Origin: Flavipsychrobacter sp.
GTDB lineage: Bacteria > Bacteroidota > Bacteroidia > Chitinophagales > Chitinophagaceae
Assembly (NCBI GenBank): GCA_016786565.1
Contig: JAEUVY010000072.1
Coordinates: 1 to 64,000 of the forward strand
Length of the DNA stretch: 64,000 bases
Direction of reading: 5' to 3'
Shown: piece by piece, positions 16,835 to 27,198 of the stretch
Numbering within the stretch: position 1 is the first letter of the stretch
Layout: the number at the start of each line of letters is the position of its first letter
Program-made: the position numbers and the translations under genes
The notes under the pieces: model-generated
What the model was told of the DNA's origin: nothing
The model's database searches: none
The model's input: the letters and a program-made list of their open reading frames with translations, nothing else

Positions 16835-17792
16835 CAACAAAAAGAAAGTACTGATCGCAGCACCGGTTCATAAGGTGTTGACCGAAGGGCTGACGGCGAT
16901 GGGTTATGAGTGTGTGATAGATGAAAAGATAGACCAGAAGCGGGCCTATGAGCTTATAGGCGACTGTGAAGGAGTGATCACGTCTACAAGGTTGCAGCTG
17001 GACCGGGCTTTGCTTGATGCGGCACCCGTGTTGAAATGGATCGGCAGAATGGGGTCGGGCATGGAGGTCATAGACATGGAGTATGCTGCGGCAAAGGGAA
17101 TTGCGTGTTATGGTAGTCCGGAGGGCAACTGTAATGCAGTGGGGGAGCATGCTGTGGGCATGTTGCTGGCACTCATCAGGCGCATTACCTGGAGCCATTC
17201 GGAGATAGGCGCTAATATCTGGAAGCGCGATGAGAACCGAGGTATAGAGCTGGAGGGGCGCACCCTGGGAATAATTGGTTTCGGGCATGCGGGAGCAGCG
17301 TTTGCAAAGAAACTACAGGGGTTTGACATGCGCATACTAGCCTACGACCGCAGAGAAATAAAGGACGTGCCACCTTATGTGGAAGTGTGTGACCTGGCTA
17401 CCATCCAGCGGGAGGCGGACATTTTGAGTATTCATGTGTCCCTGCAACCCGATACGCTGAATTATTTCAACGACGATTTTCTCGCTGCCATGAAAAAGCC
17501 GTTCATTCTGGTCAATACATCGCGCGGTGTTGTGGTGAACACACATACTTTGTATAAAGGAATCAAGTCGGGCAAGGTGTTGGGGGCATGTCTTGACGTT
17601 TTTGAGACCGAGCCACTCACTCATGCGGACCAGGAACTTCGGGATATCATCAATGAGCTGATATTCAGTCCGGTAGTAATAGCCACACCGCATATTGCCG
17701 GTTACACCCACGAAGCGTTGTTTAAAATGAGTAATGTGCTCCTGGAGAAGTTGTCTGTCGACCGTAAGCGTCAAAAAGCGACATTTGCATAG
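16821..17792 (+). CDS. D-isomer-specific 2-hydroxyacid dehydrogenase (SerA-like)
   Basis: A 323-residue NAD-dependent dehydrogenase of the D-2-hydroxyacid family, close to phosphoglycerate dehydrogenases without the regulatory ACT domain. The Rossmann motif is GRTLGIIGFGHAGAAFA (about 146-162). Catalytic residues can be placed: Arg in VNTSRGVVV, Glu in DVFETEP and His in TPHIAGYTHEA. It may make 3-phosphohydroxypyruvate for serine synthesis, but glyoxylate or other 2-oxoacid reduction cannot be excluded. Coupled to rsmA by a 14-base overlap. Confidence 0.85.
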   Translation: MDKTDNKKKVLIAAPVHKVLTEGLTAMGYECVIDEKIDQKRAYELIGDCEGVITSTRLQLDRALLDAAPVLKWIGRMGSGMEVIDMEYAAAKGIACYGSPEGNCNAVGEHAVGMLLALIRRITWSHSEIGANIWKRDENRGIELEGRTLGIIGFGHAGAAFAKKLQGFDMRILAYDRREIKDVPPYVEVCDLATIQREADILSIHVSLQPDTLNYFNDDFLAAMKKPFILVNTSRGVVVNTHTLYKGIKSGKVLGACLDVFETEPLTHADQELRDIINELIFSPVVIATPHIAGYTHEALFKMSNVLLEKLSVDRKRQKATFA

Positions 17793-18045
17793 GTTATTAA
17801 TTTAATATTATAGCGATCTTAACTCTCGAAATCTGTTAATCGGGGAAAAAAGCCAAAATTTTTAAGAAAAAACCCAAGGTTGGACCAATGTGTTTCGTCT
17901 TTTAATGCAGGACGGATTGATTTTATTCTCGTTATGAAGAGAAAAAGTGTTTAAAAGTGTAAAGAAAATATGTGTTTTGACGATGGTTTTTAACAGATTT
18001 TTTTATCTTTACGCCTCATTTGCTAATAATTTATTAATGTTGGAT

Positions 18046-21000
18046 ATGACACGTACACTACGTTATCTGCTTTTGATTCTATTTACAGGACTATCCGGAT
18101 TTGTGTTTGCCCAGGGCGAAATAGCCGGTAAAGTGTTGGACGAGAAGAAAGAACCCCTTCTGAGTGCGACTGTCCAGGTTTATCAGGGCGGTATATTGAA
18201 GGGAGGAAATGTGACCGATTTTGACGGTATTTACTCTGTAAAACCGCTTGAGCCGGGTTATTACGATGTAGTTGTATCATTTACGGGATACGACTCTATC
18301 ATGGTTACCAGGGTGATCGTTGAGCCGGGTCACAGGACAACGCAGAACTTCACAATGGCAAGGGCTTCCAAGGAACTTACAGTTATGACGGTTGTAGGGT
18401 ACAAGAAGCCACTTATCAAAGAGGGTAGCGGTGGTACCACAGTATTCACCAGCGATGACATCAAAGTGTTGCCTACTACGGACGTGACAGGTATGGTTGG
18501 TCTTGCACCAAACATTTATCAGAGCAGGCGTGGTGAGGGTGTTAGCATAGGTGGTGCGCGTGGTTCGGGTACATTGTACATCATCGATGGTGTGCAGGTT
18601 CAGAACATAGGTGAAGATGCAAACACCGGTATCAATATGGCGCAGAATGCCGTGGAGCAAATGGAGGTTATGACCTCAGGTATCCCTGCGAAGTATGGTG
18701 ACGTATCCGGTGGTGTGGTGAACATCACATCTCGTGGTGTTGCAAGGAAAACTACAGGTAACGTACGTGTTCAGCGTTCAATTGACGGATACAACAACAA
18801 CCTGGCTTCGTTCTCAGTTGCCGGTCCTTTGTATAAGAAAAGGATCAAGGGCGATAGCATCAACAAAAAACCTGTACTCGGTTTCGCTTTGAGCGGTGAC
18901 TATTATAATGACCATAACAGGTTCCCTGCATACGACAAGCAGTGGGTGGTAAAAGAAGACAAGCAAGCTGCAATGGAGAAAAATCCATTGAGGATACTTT
19001 CTGACAACAGCGGCGCCAAGATCTATAACTACGAATCTAACTATGTCACTTTCGCTGACATGGAGCAAAGAAAAGTTCAGCCACGTAACCAAACTGAAGA
19101 ATATCGTTTGAACGGTAAGTTGGATTATCAGTTGACAGATAACCTGCGTGTGATTACCGGCGGTATGGTGAACTACGTTCGTGACGACGCTTACTCTCGT
19201 ACTTTCAGCCTTATGTCTCCACAAGGTACTGTAAAGAATAACTCATTCACAGGTCGTGGTTTCATCCGCTTCACTCAGAAGTTTGGCAAGATGAATGATA
19301 CGAGCTCACGTAACAGTATTATCTCAAACGCTTTCTATAGTGTTCAGGCTGACTTCCAGAGAACAACAACCTGGAGCAATGACCCACGTTTCAAGAAAGA
19401 CTTCTTTAAATATGCATACGTAGGTAAGTTTCAGGAATTGCCGAGGACAAACCGCTACATTGCGGGAGGTACTGACTCTGTGAGCACTCGTACAGGTGTT
19501 GTACTTGCAGGTAGTACTTCAAACGGATATACTTTCGATCGTTCTGAAACAAACCCGATCCTCGCAAACTATACACAGCAGTATTACAACTCTCTTGAGG
19601 GCGGACTGCCAACAAGCATCCTGCAGATCCAGGCCAACAACGGTATGGCGAATGGTGACATGCCACGCAGCACGTATTCATTCAACGGTGGCGGCCTTTT
19701 TGCAACACCAGGTACTTCAATCACTGGTTACACAAACTTCCTGTCAGACCAGTACGCTCTTGATGTGAACGCATCATTCGACCTGATGGCCGGTAAAACG
19801 AAACACGCAATTGAGTTTGGTCTTTATTACCAGCAGCGTGTGATCAAGTCTTATTCTGCGGCTGCTAACCTTGGTGGTACACAGTCTATATGGACACAGA
19901 TGAGGAACCTCGTGAGCAATCTGGATAACCAGAACCTCAGGTTGGATACTAAAAATCCTATCTTCAGGGTTAACGGCAAAGACTACACATATGTGGCTGA
20001 TCCTACTGCTCCGGGTAAAGGAACTTTCTACGACAAGACGACAAATACAATTGCAAACATATTGCCTGGTCCAACCGATACCATTTATTACGATCTGAAG
20101 AACATCAAGCAGTCAAACTTTGACAAGCAATTGAGGAAGACACTTGGTGTGTCTGACAACGCGCTGATCAACATTGATGAAGTTGATCCTTCAAAACTGT
20201 CTATGAACATGTTCTCTGCAGATGAGCTGTTGAACCTGAGCGGTAACGCGTTTGTTGGTTACTTCGGTTACACATACACAGGACAAAGGCAGACAGGTGC
20301 TGTGAACTTCAATGACTTCTGGACAGCTAAAGACAAAGACGGAAACTTCACTCGTCCGATAGGCGCGTTCACTCCTACATACATTGCAGGTTACATCCAG
20401 GACAGGTTCGATTACAAAGACCTTCATTTCAACATTGGTGTTCGTGTTGATCGTTACTCTGCAAACACTAAAGTTCTTAAAGATCCTTACTCTCTGTACC
20501 CTGTTACTACTCTGGGTCAGGTGGCAGGTACTACCAACTACACCAACGGTGGTCTGCACCCGTCTAATCTTCCAAGCGACGCGGTGGTATACGTGAGCGA
20601 CAACCAGTCAACATCTCCTTCTATCATTGGTTACCGTACAGGCAACACATGGTACGATCCGAACGGTAACGTTGTTGAAGACCCGGCAGTTCTGAAGCAA
20701 TACTCTGACGGTCGCGACCCTCAGCCGCTTATTCAGACACAGTATAAGGATATGAAGATGACGGATACAAACTACAATCCGAACCTTTCATTCACTGACT
20801 ACTCTCCGCAGGTAACTGTGATGCCACGTATCCAGTTCTCATTCCCTATTTCAGACGTTGCTAACTTCTATGCACACTATGATATCTATGCACAGAGGCC
20901 TTATCCGAATACTATCGGTAATGCAACTGCATGGGACTACTACCAGCTGTCAGCTTCACCGCCAACAGGTGTATTGCCAAATGCAAACCTGAGGTCTCAG

Positions 21001-21885
21001 CAGACATTTGACTATGAAGTTGGTTTCCAGCAAAAGCTCACCAATTCATCAGCTATCACTATTACGGCGTTCTACAAAGAGCGTAAGAACATGGTGACCA
21101 TTGTGCCTTACCTGTACGCATATCCATACAGCTATCAGACTTATGGAAACAGGGACTTCTCGTCTACAAAAGGTTCTACTGTGATGTATGACCTTCGCGC
21201 TACGAATCACCTGAAGATGACACTTTCGTACACACTTCAGTTTGCTGAGGGTACAGGTTCGTCTTATGCAAGTGGTCGTGGTCTGTTGAACACGCTGATC
21301 ACAGAAGGTCTTCCTAACCTCCGTTATGTAACTTTCCTTGGTGTTGACTCACGTCACAACATAGCTGTGAACGCTGACTACAGGTTTGGTGATGGCGAAG
21401 GCCCAACCATTGCAGGTAACAAAGTTCTTCAGAATGCCGGTGCCAACTTCATCGTAAGGACAAGGAGCGGTGAGCCATACACAAGGTACACAGACGCCCT
21501 TGCACAAACAGTGGTAGGTGGTGTAAATGGTGCGAGGTTGCCATGGCACTTCGGAACTGACGTTCGTGTGGACAAGGATTTCGCACTGAAATTCGGTAAG
21601 AGGAATAAAGAAGCTATCGAAGGTGTGAAGCCAAAACGTCCTAACTATGTGAAGGCTATCGTGATGATCAACAACCTTTTCAATACAAGGGAGATCATGG
21701 GCGTTCACGGTTTCACTGGCCGTACAGACGACAACGGTTACCTGGTGTCTTCATTCGGACAGCAGTTCGTTCCACAGCAGATCAATCCACAGTCTTACAT
21801 CGATCTGTATAAGATCTATCAGAATAATCCTGGATTCCTGAACTACGCACGTACAGTCAATTTTTCACTCGAGTTTAACTTTTAA
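18046..21885 (+). CDS. TonB-dependent receptor with carboxypeptidase-regulatory-like domain
   Basis: A 1279-residue outer-membrane receptor. The ATG at 18046 is chosen because it starts a normal signal peptide (MTRTLRYLLL to VFAQ); a further ATG lies nine bases upstream at 18037. After the signal comes a CarboxypepD_reg-like domain (about 24-105, GEIAGKVLDEKKEPLLSATV). The plug follows (about 110-245), with SIGGARGSGTLYIIDGVQVQ and YGDVSGGVVNITSRG. The rest is a large beta-barrel ending in the aromatic NFSLEFNF. It lacks a SusD partner, unlike SusC receptors. Instead a T9SS cargo and a PorV-like gene follow at 28 and 62 bp. Codon choice (GGT, CGT/AGG, AAC, GAC) looks biased as in strongly expressed genes. 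Confidence 0.92.
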   Translation: MTRTLRYLLLILFTGLSGFVFAQGEIAGKVLDEKKEPLLSATVQVYQGGILKGGNVTDFDGIYSVKPLEPGYYDVVVSFTGYDSIMVTRVIVEPGHRTTQNFTMARASKELTVMTVVGYKKPLIKEGSGGTTVFTSDDIKVLPTTDVTGMVGLAPNIYQSRRGEGVSIGGARGSGTLYIIDGVQVQNIGEDANTGINMAQNAVEQMEVMTSGIPAKYGDVSGGVVNITSRGVARKTTGNVRVQRSIDGYNNNLASFSVAGPLYKKRIKGDSINKKPVLGFALSGDYYNDHNRFPAYDKQWVVKEDKQAAMEKNPLRILSDNSGAKIYNYESNYVTFADMEQRKVQPRNQTEEYRLNGKLDYQLTDNLRVITGGMVNYVRDDAYSRTFSLMSPQGTVKNNSFTGRGFIRFTQKFGKMNDTSSRNSIISNAFYSVQADFQRTTTWSNDPRFKKDFFKYAYVGKFQELPRTNRYIAGGTDSVSTRTGVVLAGSTSNGYTFDRSETNPILANYTQQYYNSLEGGLPTSILQIQANNGMANGDMPRSTYSFNGGGLFATPGTSITGYTNFLSDQYALDVNASFDLMAGKTKHAIEFGLYYQQRVIKSYSAAANLGGTQSIWTQMRNLVSNLDNQNLRLDTKNPIFRVNGKDYTYVADPTAPGKGTFYDKTTNTIANILPGPTDTIYYDLKNIKQSNFDKQLRKTLGVSDNALINIDEVDPSKLSMNMFSADELLNLSGNAFVGYFGYTYTGQRQTGAVNFNDFWTAKDKDGNFTRPIGAFTPTYIAGYIQDRFDYKDLHFNIGVRVDRYSANTKVLKDPYSLYPVTTLGQVAGTTNYTNGGLHPSNLPSDAVVYVSDNQSTSPSIIGYRTGNTWYDPNGNVVEDPAVLKQYSDGRDPQPLIQTQYKDMKMTDTNYNPNLSFTDYSPQVTVMPRIQFSFPISDVANFYAHYDIYAQRPYPNTIGNATAWDYYQLSASPPTGVLPNANLRSQQTFDYEVGFQQKLTNSSAITITAFYKERKNMVTIVPYLYAYPYSYQTYGNRDFSSTKGSTVMYDLRATNHLKMTLSYTLQFAEGTGSSYASGRGLLNTLITEGLPNLRYVTFLGVDSRHNIAVNADYRFGDGEGPTIAGNKVLQNAGANFIVRTRSGEPYTRYTDALAQTVVGGVNGARLPWHFGTDVRVDKDFALKFGKRNKEAIEGVKPKRPNYVKAIVMINNLFNTREIMGVHGFTGRTDDNGYLVSSFGQQFVPQQINPQSYIDLYKIYQNNPGFLNYARTVNFSLEFNF

Positions 21886-21913
21886 TAATTTACCAATATA
21901 ACTATAACAGGTT

Positions 21914-24900
21914 ATGATATTCAGAAATAAATCGAAGTTTATCGGCGCGGTTGTGCTAATGGGGCTGTTGGGCGCAGGTAGTACGGTGACCGCACGCGAG
22001 AACGTTGGTGCAAAAAGACCCTCAACCCAGTTAAAGTCGACAGCTGCAGGATGCCAACCTGCGAATACATCTATCGACCTTGACGTGAACAACGTTCGTG
22101 CCCGCCTGATGACAGGTGGTGATATGTGGTGGAATCAGGGTGGCGCCAGTAACGCTGCCTACGAGATACCCAAAGGATCGGGTAAACACTCACAGTTTGC
22201 GGCCTCTTGCTGGATAGGTGGTTATGACCAGCAGGGTCAGTTGAAAGTTGCAGCTCAGACTTATCGTCAGGATGGTAACGACTACTGGCCTGGTGCTTTG
22301 GATAACGATGGAAAGATCACATCGGACCAATGTGCTGCATGGGATAAATTCTGGAAAGTTGACCGTTCGACCATCAAAAGGTTCATACAGGCATATAAGA
22401 CCGGTGGTGATCTGAAGTCATCTGATTACGATGTGATCAATGAGTGGCCTGCGGTAGGTAATGTCAATGTAAAGGGACAACAGTCGGTGAAGCTTTCATT
22501 GAATCCTAACAATACTTACGCACCATTCGTAGATGTCAATGGTGATGGTAAATATCAGCCTGAACAGGGTGAATATCCTGATATCAGGGGCGACCAGTAT
22601 ATCTGGTGGGTGTTCAATGATGCCGGTAACGTTAAGCAGCAGTCTTTGACGGCAGCAATGGGTATCGAGGTTCAAACAAGCGCATTCGCATTCGCTACGC
22701 AGGACTTCCTTAACAACGCAACGTTCTGCAACTACCGCGTTATCAATCGCGGTCCGTTGACGATCGACAGTACATACATTGCTGTATGGGATGACTGTGA
22801 CCTCGGATATTATCTGGATGACTTCATTGGTTGCGACACATCTCGTGGTCTTGGTATCATGTACAATGCTACCAACAATGATGGTCAGTCTGGCGGTAGC
22901 CCTAAAAACAGCTATGGTTTGAATCCACCGCAGATCGGTCTTGACTATTTCCAGGGGCCAAAGCGTACGGTGAAATTGCCAAGCGGTAAGGATACTATCC
23001 AGCAGTTGAAGATGACGAATTTTACGTACTACAACAATGACCCGAGTATCATTGGTAACCCTAACAACGGTATCCAGATCTATTACTACATGACCGGTTC
23101 TATCAGGAATGGTGAGCGTTTCTCTTACGACTTCACTGCAGCTGGTGTTCCATCAAAAGGTTATGGTTCTGGTCCTGTTTCTCCGTTTGTGTTCTGGGGC
23201 GATCCTTCTGAAAACAATCAGTGGTCTGAGTGTGCATGTGGTAACAACCCGGGTGACAGGCGCTTTATATTCTCTTCTGGTCCGTTCCAGCTGAAACCGG
23301 GTGCCGTTAATGACATCACTTTTGGTTGTGTGTGGGCATCAGGCACTGGTGGTTGTCCTTCAACAAGCTTCAAGACAATAAAAAATATTGATGACGGTGC
23401 GCAGGCGCTGTTTGATAATAACTTTAAAACAGTAGAGGGTCCTGAGGCTCCACGTCTGGTAGTGAGGGAGCTTGATCGCAAACTTGCATTCTACCTGGTG
23501 AATGACTACGGTAGCAATAACTTCGGTGAGAATTACGGTCGCTCTGACGGACCATACAATGACTCACTGCTGTATCACCAAATCGTAGTTAAGTCTAAAG
23601 GTGTAAGCGATGACTCGTTGTATAAATTCCAGGGTTACCGTGTGTTCCAGTTGGCTAACAGCCAGGTTTCTACCGCGGAGATATTTGACCCTATTACCGG
23701 TGAAGTTGACCCAAGTAAAGCGGTAGAGGTGTTCCAGTGTGACATCGCAGACAGCGTTACTCAGATCGTAAACTACACCAAGAATCTGCCTGTAAGTGAT
23801 ACTACGCACATTGCGCAGATCAAAGTGAAAGGTAGGGATAGTGGAATTGTTCACAGTTTTGTTTTGACTCAGGACCAGTTTGCTACAGGTAACGATAAGC
23901 GTTTTGTGAACTACAGGAACTATTATTTTACTGCGATCGCCTATGCTTATAACAACTTCAGGCCATTCGATCCGAAGAATACAGTAAGCACACAGGACGT
24001 TCCGTACCTGGGTAGTGCGCACTCTGCGGGAGGTAACGAGATCAAGATCGTTGCTGCACTTCCTAATCCGTCTAACGGCGCAATGGGTACCACTTTGAAC
24101 TCTGATTACGGTGATGGTGTTATCATCAAGAGGATACAGGGTACAGGTAACGGTGGCCTTGAGGTACAAATGGATGAAGAGTCTGAGAATACCGCTGTAA
24201 ACAACGGCAGCGTATCACAGCCATCATATCTTCAGGGCCTCGGACCGGTGAATGTTAAGGTTATCGATCCGGTGAAAGTACCTGCTATGGATTGGGTGCT
24301 TCAGATACACGGTGCAAATGAACTGACAGGTACAGGTGTAAATGCTGCTTATGTTGAAGGTATTGTTGACTCAGGTTCATGGACCCTCACTGGCTATGGC
24401 GATGGCGGTGCAACAGTTACTATCTATGGTGAAAAGTCTATCGGAACACCAAATGAGCAGATTCTTGCTGACTATGGTTTGTCAGTAAGCATCAAGCAAG
24501 TTGCTCCTCCTGGATCACAAGCTAAGGGTTCTAAAAATGGATACATCCACTCGAATGTTGTATTTGAGGATCCGTCACAGCCATGGTTGTGGGGCGTGAA
24601 CGATGAGTCTGACAGTAGCTTCGCTAACTGGCTGAGGTCTGGTTCAAATTCAGCATTCGGTGCTACAAGTGCAACGAACCCATGTAACTTCAACGACATT
24701 AAGTTGGGTGGAGACTTCCTCGATCCTAAGTCTGCGTTTGGTTCGATGATGTCGAACTTCTCTCCAACCAAAGCTTCATGGGGTCCTTACGGTCTTGCTG
24801 CCGGTTATTTCCCTCCGGGATCAGCATCTAATACAGCTGTATGCGGACATCATCCTGCTGCATTCTTCTTCACAAGGCTCAATGAGTTCAAAGTGTTGCC

Positions 24901-25963
24901 TGATGTGGATCTTGTGTTCACCAGCGATAAGTCTAAATGGACTCGTTGCGCAGTATTGGAACTGCAGGAAGATGAAAATCTGGCTGAGAATAAAGGCAAG
25001 AAGTTCTTCCTCAGGAAGCATAAAGGGTGGAACAAAGATGTTAACGCAGATGGTAGTCCTAAGTATTCAGAGTCAGCTGATGACGAAGGTATGTCCTGGT
25101 TCCCGGGTTATGCTATCGATCAGAATACCGGTGAGCGTCTGAACATCGTGTTTGGCGAAGACTCTTACCTGTCTAGCGATAATGGTAATGATATGATCTG
25201 GAACCCAACGAGCCCTGCGGGATTCAACGGTTTCAACCCATACGACAATACTATTGTATTCGGGGGTAAGCACTATGTGTATATCCAGGGTACCAAGTAC
25301 GACAGCGGTAAAACCTTTGTCAAGAATCTGAAGGCTGTAGGTTCAAGCATTCCATTGCACAGGGCAGCTTATTCAAACTTCCAGTGGGTTGGTCTTCCTA
25401 TGCTGAATCCAAACAGCAAGTTGCTTTCTCTGAAAGACGGTTTGATCCCAACTACAACAAGGTTGAGGTTCCGTGTGGATAGGCCATATATGCCATATGC
25501 GGCTACCGACACAACAACTGCGTTCAACAAGCCTGGAACTACCATTAAGACCGGTGAGGCATCTAACCCTTACTACACTTTCAGTACGAAGGAGTTGGCA
25601 CCATCTAAGCTTTCTGACACTACCGACAGGAACAGGTTTACATCTCGTATCCAGGCTGTACCTAATCCATACTACGGATACTCAGGATACGAAAGGCCAG
25701 GTAGCCGTTTTGACACTAAAGTGAGGATCATAAACCTGCCGGCAAAAGCAGAGATACGCATCTACTCTCTTGACGGTACACTTGTTCGTACGTTGTCTAA
25801 GAGCGATCCGGGAACATCTTACATTGATTGGGATATCCGTAACTCTGTAGGTCTGCCTATTGCTAGTGGAATGTACCTGATGCATGTAAAAGCGGAAGGA
25901 CTTGGTGAAACAGTGATCAAGTGGTTTGGTTCATTGCGCCCACTCGACGTAACTCAATATTAA
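21914..25963 (+). CDS. large T9SS type A-sorted surface protein
   Basis: A 1349-residue exported protein with a signal peptide (about 1-28, ending TVTAR). Residues of about 55-480 form a region shared with the 537-residue protein at 49277-50890: GGDMWW, AAQTYRQDGNDYWPGALD, a DxNxDG-type possible Ca site (DVNGDGKYQPEQGEYPD), WWVFNDAG and TYYNNDPSIIGNP. The middle is unrecognised. The C-terminus has AVPNPYYGYSGYE and a FlgD/T9SS-like Ig fold (IRIYSLDGTLVRTLSKSDPG, ASGMYLMHVKAEG) with an extra tail (LRPLDVTQY). Function unknown; likely exported through T9SS. It sits between its receptor-like and PorV-like partners. Confidence 0.88.
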   Translation: MIFRNKSKFIGAVVLMGLLGAGSTVTARENVGAKRPSTQLKSTAAGCQPANTSIDLDVNNVRARLMTGGDMWWNQGGASNAAYEIPKGSGKHSQFAASCWIGGYDQQGQLKVAAQTYRQDGNDYWPGALDNDGKITSDQCAAWDKFWKVDRSTIKRFIQAYKTGGDLKSSDYDVINEWPAVGNVNVKGQQSVKLSLNPNNTYAPFVDVNGDGKYQPEQGEYPDIRGDQYIWWVFNDAGNVKQQSLTAAMGIEVQTSAFAFATQDFLNNATFCNYRVINRGPLTIDSTYIAVWDDCDLGYYLDDFIGCDTSRGLGIMYNATNNDGQSGGSPKNSYGLNPPQIGLDYFQGPKRTVKLPSGKDTIQQLKMTNFTYYNNDPSIIGNPNNGIQIYYYMTGSIRNGERFSYDFTAAGVPSKGYGSGPVSPFVFWGDPSENNQWSECACGNNPGDRRFIFSSGPFQLKPGAVNDITFGCVWASGTGGCPSTSFKTIKNIDDGAQALFDNNFKTVEGPEAPRLVVRELDRKLAFYLVNDYGSNNFGENYGRSDGPYNDSLLYHQIVVKSKGVSDDSLYKFQGYRVFQLANSQVSTAEIFDPITGEVDPSKAVEVFQCDIADSVTQIVNYTKNLPVSDTTHIAQIKVKGRDSGIVHSFVLTQDQFATGNDKRFVNYRNYYFTAIAYAYNNFRPFDPKNTVSTQDVPYLGSAHSAGGNEIKIVAALPNPSNGAMGTTLNSDYGDGVIIKRIQGTGNGGLEVQMDEESENTAVNNGSVSQPSYLQGLGPVNVKVIDPVKVPAMDWVLQIHGANELTGTGVNAAYVEGIVDSGSWTLTGYGDGGATVTIYGEKSIGTPNEQILADYGLSVSIKQVAPPGSQAKGSKNGYIHSNVVFEDPSQPWLWGVNDESDSSFANWLRSGSNSAFGATSATNPCNFNDIKLGGDFLDPKSAFGSMMSNFSPTKASWGPYGLAAGYFPPGSASNTAVCGHHPAAFFFTRLNEFKVLPDVDLVFTSDKSKWTRCAVLELQEDENLAENKGKKFFLRKHKGWNKDVNADGSPKYSESADDEGMSWFPGYAIDQNTGERLNIVFGEDSYLSSDNGNDMIWNPTSPAGFNGFNPYDNTIVFGGKHYVYIQGTKYDSGKTFVKNLKAVGSSIPLHRAAYSNFQWVGLPMLNPNSKLLSLKDGLIPTTTRLRFRVDRPYMPYAATDTTTAFNKPGTTIKTGEASNPYYTFSTKELAPSKLSDTTDRNRFTSRIQAVPNPYYGYSGYERPGSRFDTKVRIINLPAKAEIRIYSLDGTLVRTLSKSDPGTSYIDWDIRNSVGLPIASGMYLMHVKAEGLGETVIKWFGSLRPLDVTQY

Positions 25964-25975
25964 TCTCGATCTCAG

Positions 25976-25999
25976 TTCCGGGCGGTACGCCGCCCGGAA
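25976..25999 (+). terminator. intercistronic hairpin
   Basis: A perfect 10-bp GC-rich stem (TTCCGGGCGG, TACG loop, complement) lies 12 bp after the cargo gene and is followed by an AT-rich stretch without a long T run. It may partly terminate transcription or stabilise the upstream mRNA, separating the level of cargo from that of the PorV-like protein. Confidence 0.6.
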
Positions 26000-26025
26000 T
26001 AATAAATATTTTATAGTTTATAATT

Positions 26026-27108
26026 ATGAAAAAACTTTCGATAAAATCATTTGTTGCGTTGTGTGCGATAGCGGCTTCTTATTCGGCTATGGCCGGAAAC
26101 AAGGACCGTTCTGGTCAGGCAGGAGCTCCTGAAATGATGATCAATCCATGGGCGCGAACAACAGGTGTTTTTGGCCTGAACGTGTCGCACATTACCGGTA
26201 TGGAGGCGATGAAGTCGAATGTGGCCGGTCTGGCATCGACTAATTCAACAGAGGCGGGTGTGTCGCGCGGACAGTACCTTGCTAATACCAACATTAACAT
26301 CAACAACCTTGCTATTGCGCAGAAGCTGGGCGAAGCGGGCGTTATCGGTGTAAACCTGATGTCGATGAACTTCGGCGATATCACAACAACGGATTATTTC
26401 AATCCGGAAGGTGTGGGTAGTTATCGCCCTCAGTTCCTCAACATTCAACTTGCTTATGCCAAGCAGTTCTCTTCTCACGTTAACGCAGGTGCGTCAATGA
26501 CGTATGTGTCTGAACAGGTGGGAAATATCGGCGCGCTGGGTGTAGCATTTGAAGGTGGTATCCAGTACGTGACCGGTAAGAAGGATAACTTCCATTTCGG
26601 TATCACGCTCCGTAACCTGGGTAGTAACATGCGTTTCACCGGTACCGGTTTTGCGGTTAATGCTGATAAGCCACAGAGCAACCCTTCTTTCGCTGTGTCT
26701 CAGCAATATCCTGCTGACAAATTCTCAATGCCTACGTATCTGAACTTTGGTGCAGCATATGATTTTTATCTGGATGAACATCACCTGAGCAGCAAGGACA
26801 GCACGCCTAAACACAGGCTGACTGCAATGGCAAACTTCCAGTCGAACTCATTCAACAATGATTACCTCGGGGTAGGTGTTGAATATGGCTTCAGGAATAT
26901 GGTCATGTTCAGGACTGGATATCGCTACGAAAAAGGTATCATGAGTGCAGACAAGTCAACTACTATGTATTCCGGCGTAGCTGTAGGTGCAACAGTGCAG
27001 AAGAAATTGGGTGAAGATGGTCCTACGGTATCTCTTGATTACTCTTTCCGTCCTACTCAGCGTCCTGCGAACGGTGTACACATGATGTCCATCCGTTTTA
27101 CACGCTAA
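26026..27108 (+). CDS. PorV/PorQ family outer-membrane protein
   Basis: A 360-residue FadL-like beta-barrel protein. The signal peptide covers about 1-23 (ending AMAG). The mature N-terminus shows the PorV/PorQ pattern with an early Gly-rich phrase (INPWARTTGVFGLNVSHITG) and Asn-rich strands (NTNININNLAIAQKLG). It ends in the barrel-type strand MMSIRFTR. PorV shuttles T9SS cargo from the translocon to the attachment complex; PorQ-like paralogues may serve specific cargo. The position just after a T9SS cargo suggests a dedicated partner (inference). Confidence 0.85.
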   Translation: MKKLSIKSFVALCAIAASYSAMAGNKDRSGQAGAPEMMINPWARTTGVFGLNVSHITGMEAMKSNVAGLASTNSTEAGVSRGQYLANTNININNLAIAQKLGEAGVIGVNLMSMNFGDITTTDYFNPEGVGSYRPQFLNIQLAYAKQFSSHVNAGASMTYVSEQVGNIGALGVAFEGGIQYVTGKKDNFHFGITLRNLGSNMRFTGTGFAVNADKPQSNPSFAVSQQYPADKFSMPTYLNFGAAYDFYLDEHHLSSKDSTPKHRLTAMANFQSNSFNNDYLGVGVEYGFRNMVMFRTGYRYEKGIMSADKSTTMYSGVAVGATVQKKLGEDGPTVSLDYSFRPTQRPANGVHMMSIRFTR

Positions 27109-27134
27109 TTCTAAAATTTAGTATTTTTACATCG

Positions 27135-27170
27135 CAACGCTTCTGTCAAACAGGGGCGTTGTGTTTTTTT
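27135..27170 (+). terminator. terminator after the PorV-like gene
   Basis: CAACGCTTCTG pairs with CAGGGGCGTTG (two G-U pairs) and is followed by TGTTTTTTTT. It closes the TonB receptor/cargo/PorV unit. Confidence 0.8.
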
Positions 27171-27198
27171 TCAGTACAAATCAAAAAATTACAGAACA

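Noticed and set aside
17793-18045. possible promoter of the TonB receptor (TTTTGA ... TATCTTTA)
   Set aside because: The two elements are 24 bases apart and the -7 element is imperfect, so I did not list it. The rest of this 250-bp gap is AT-rich without visible features.
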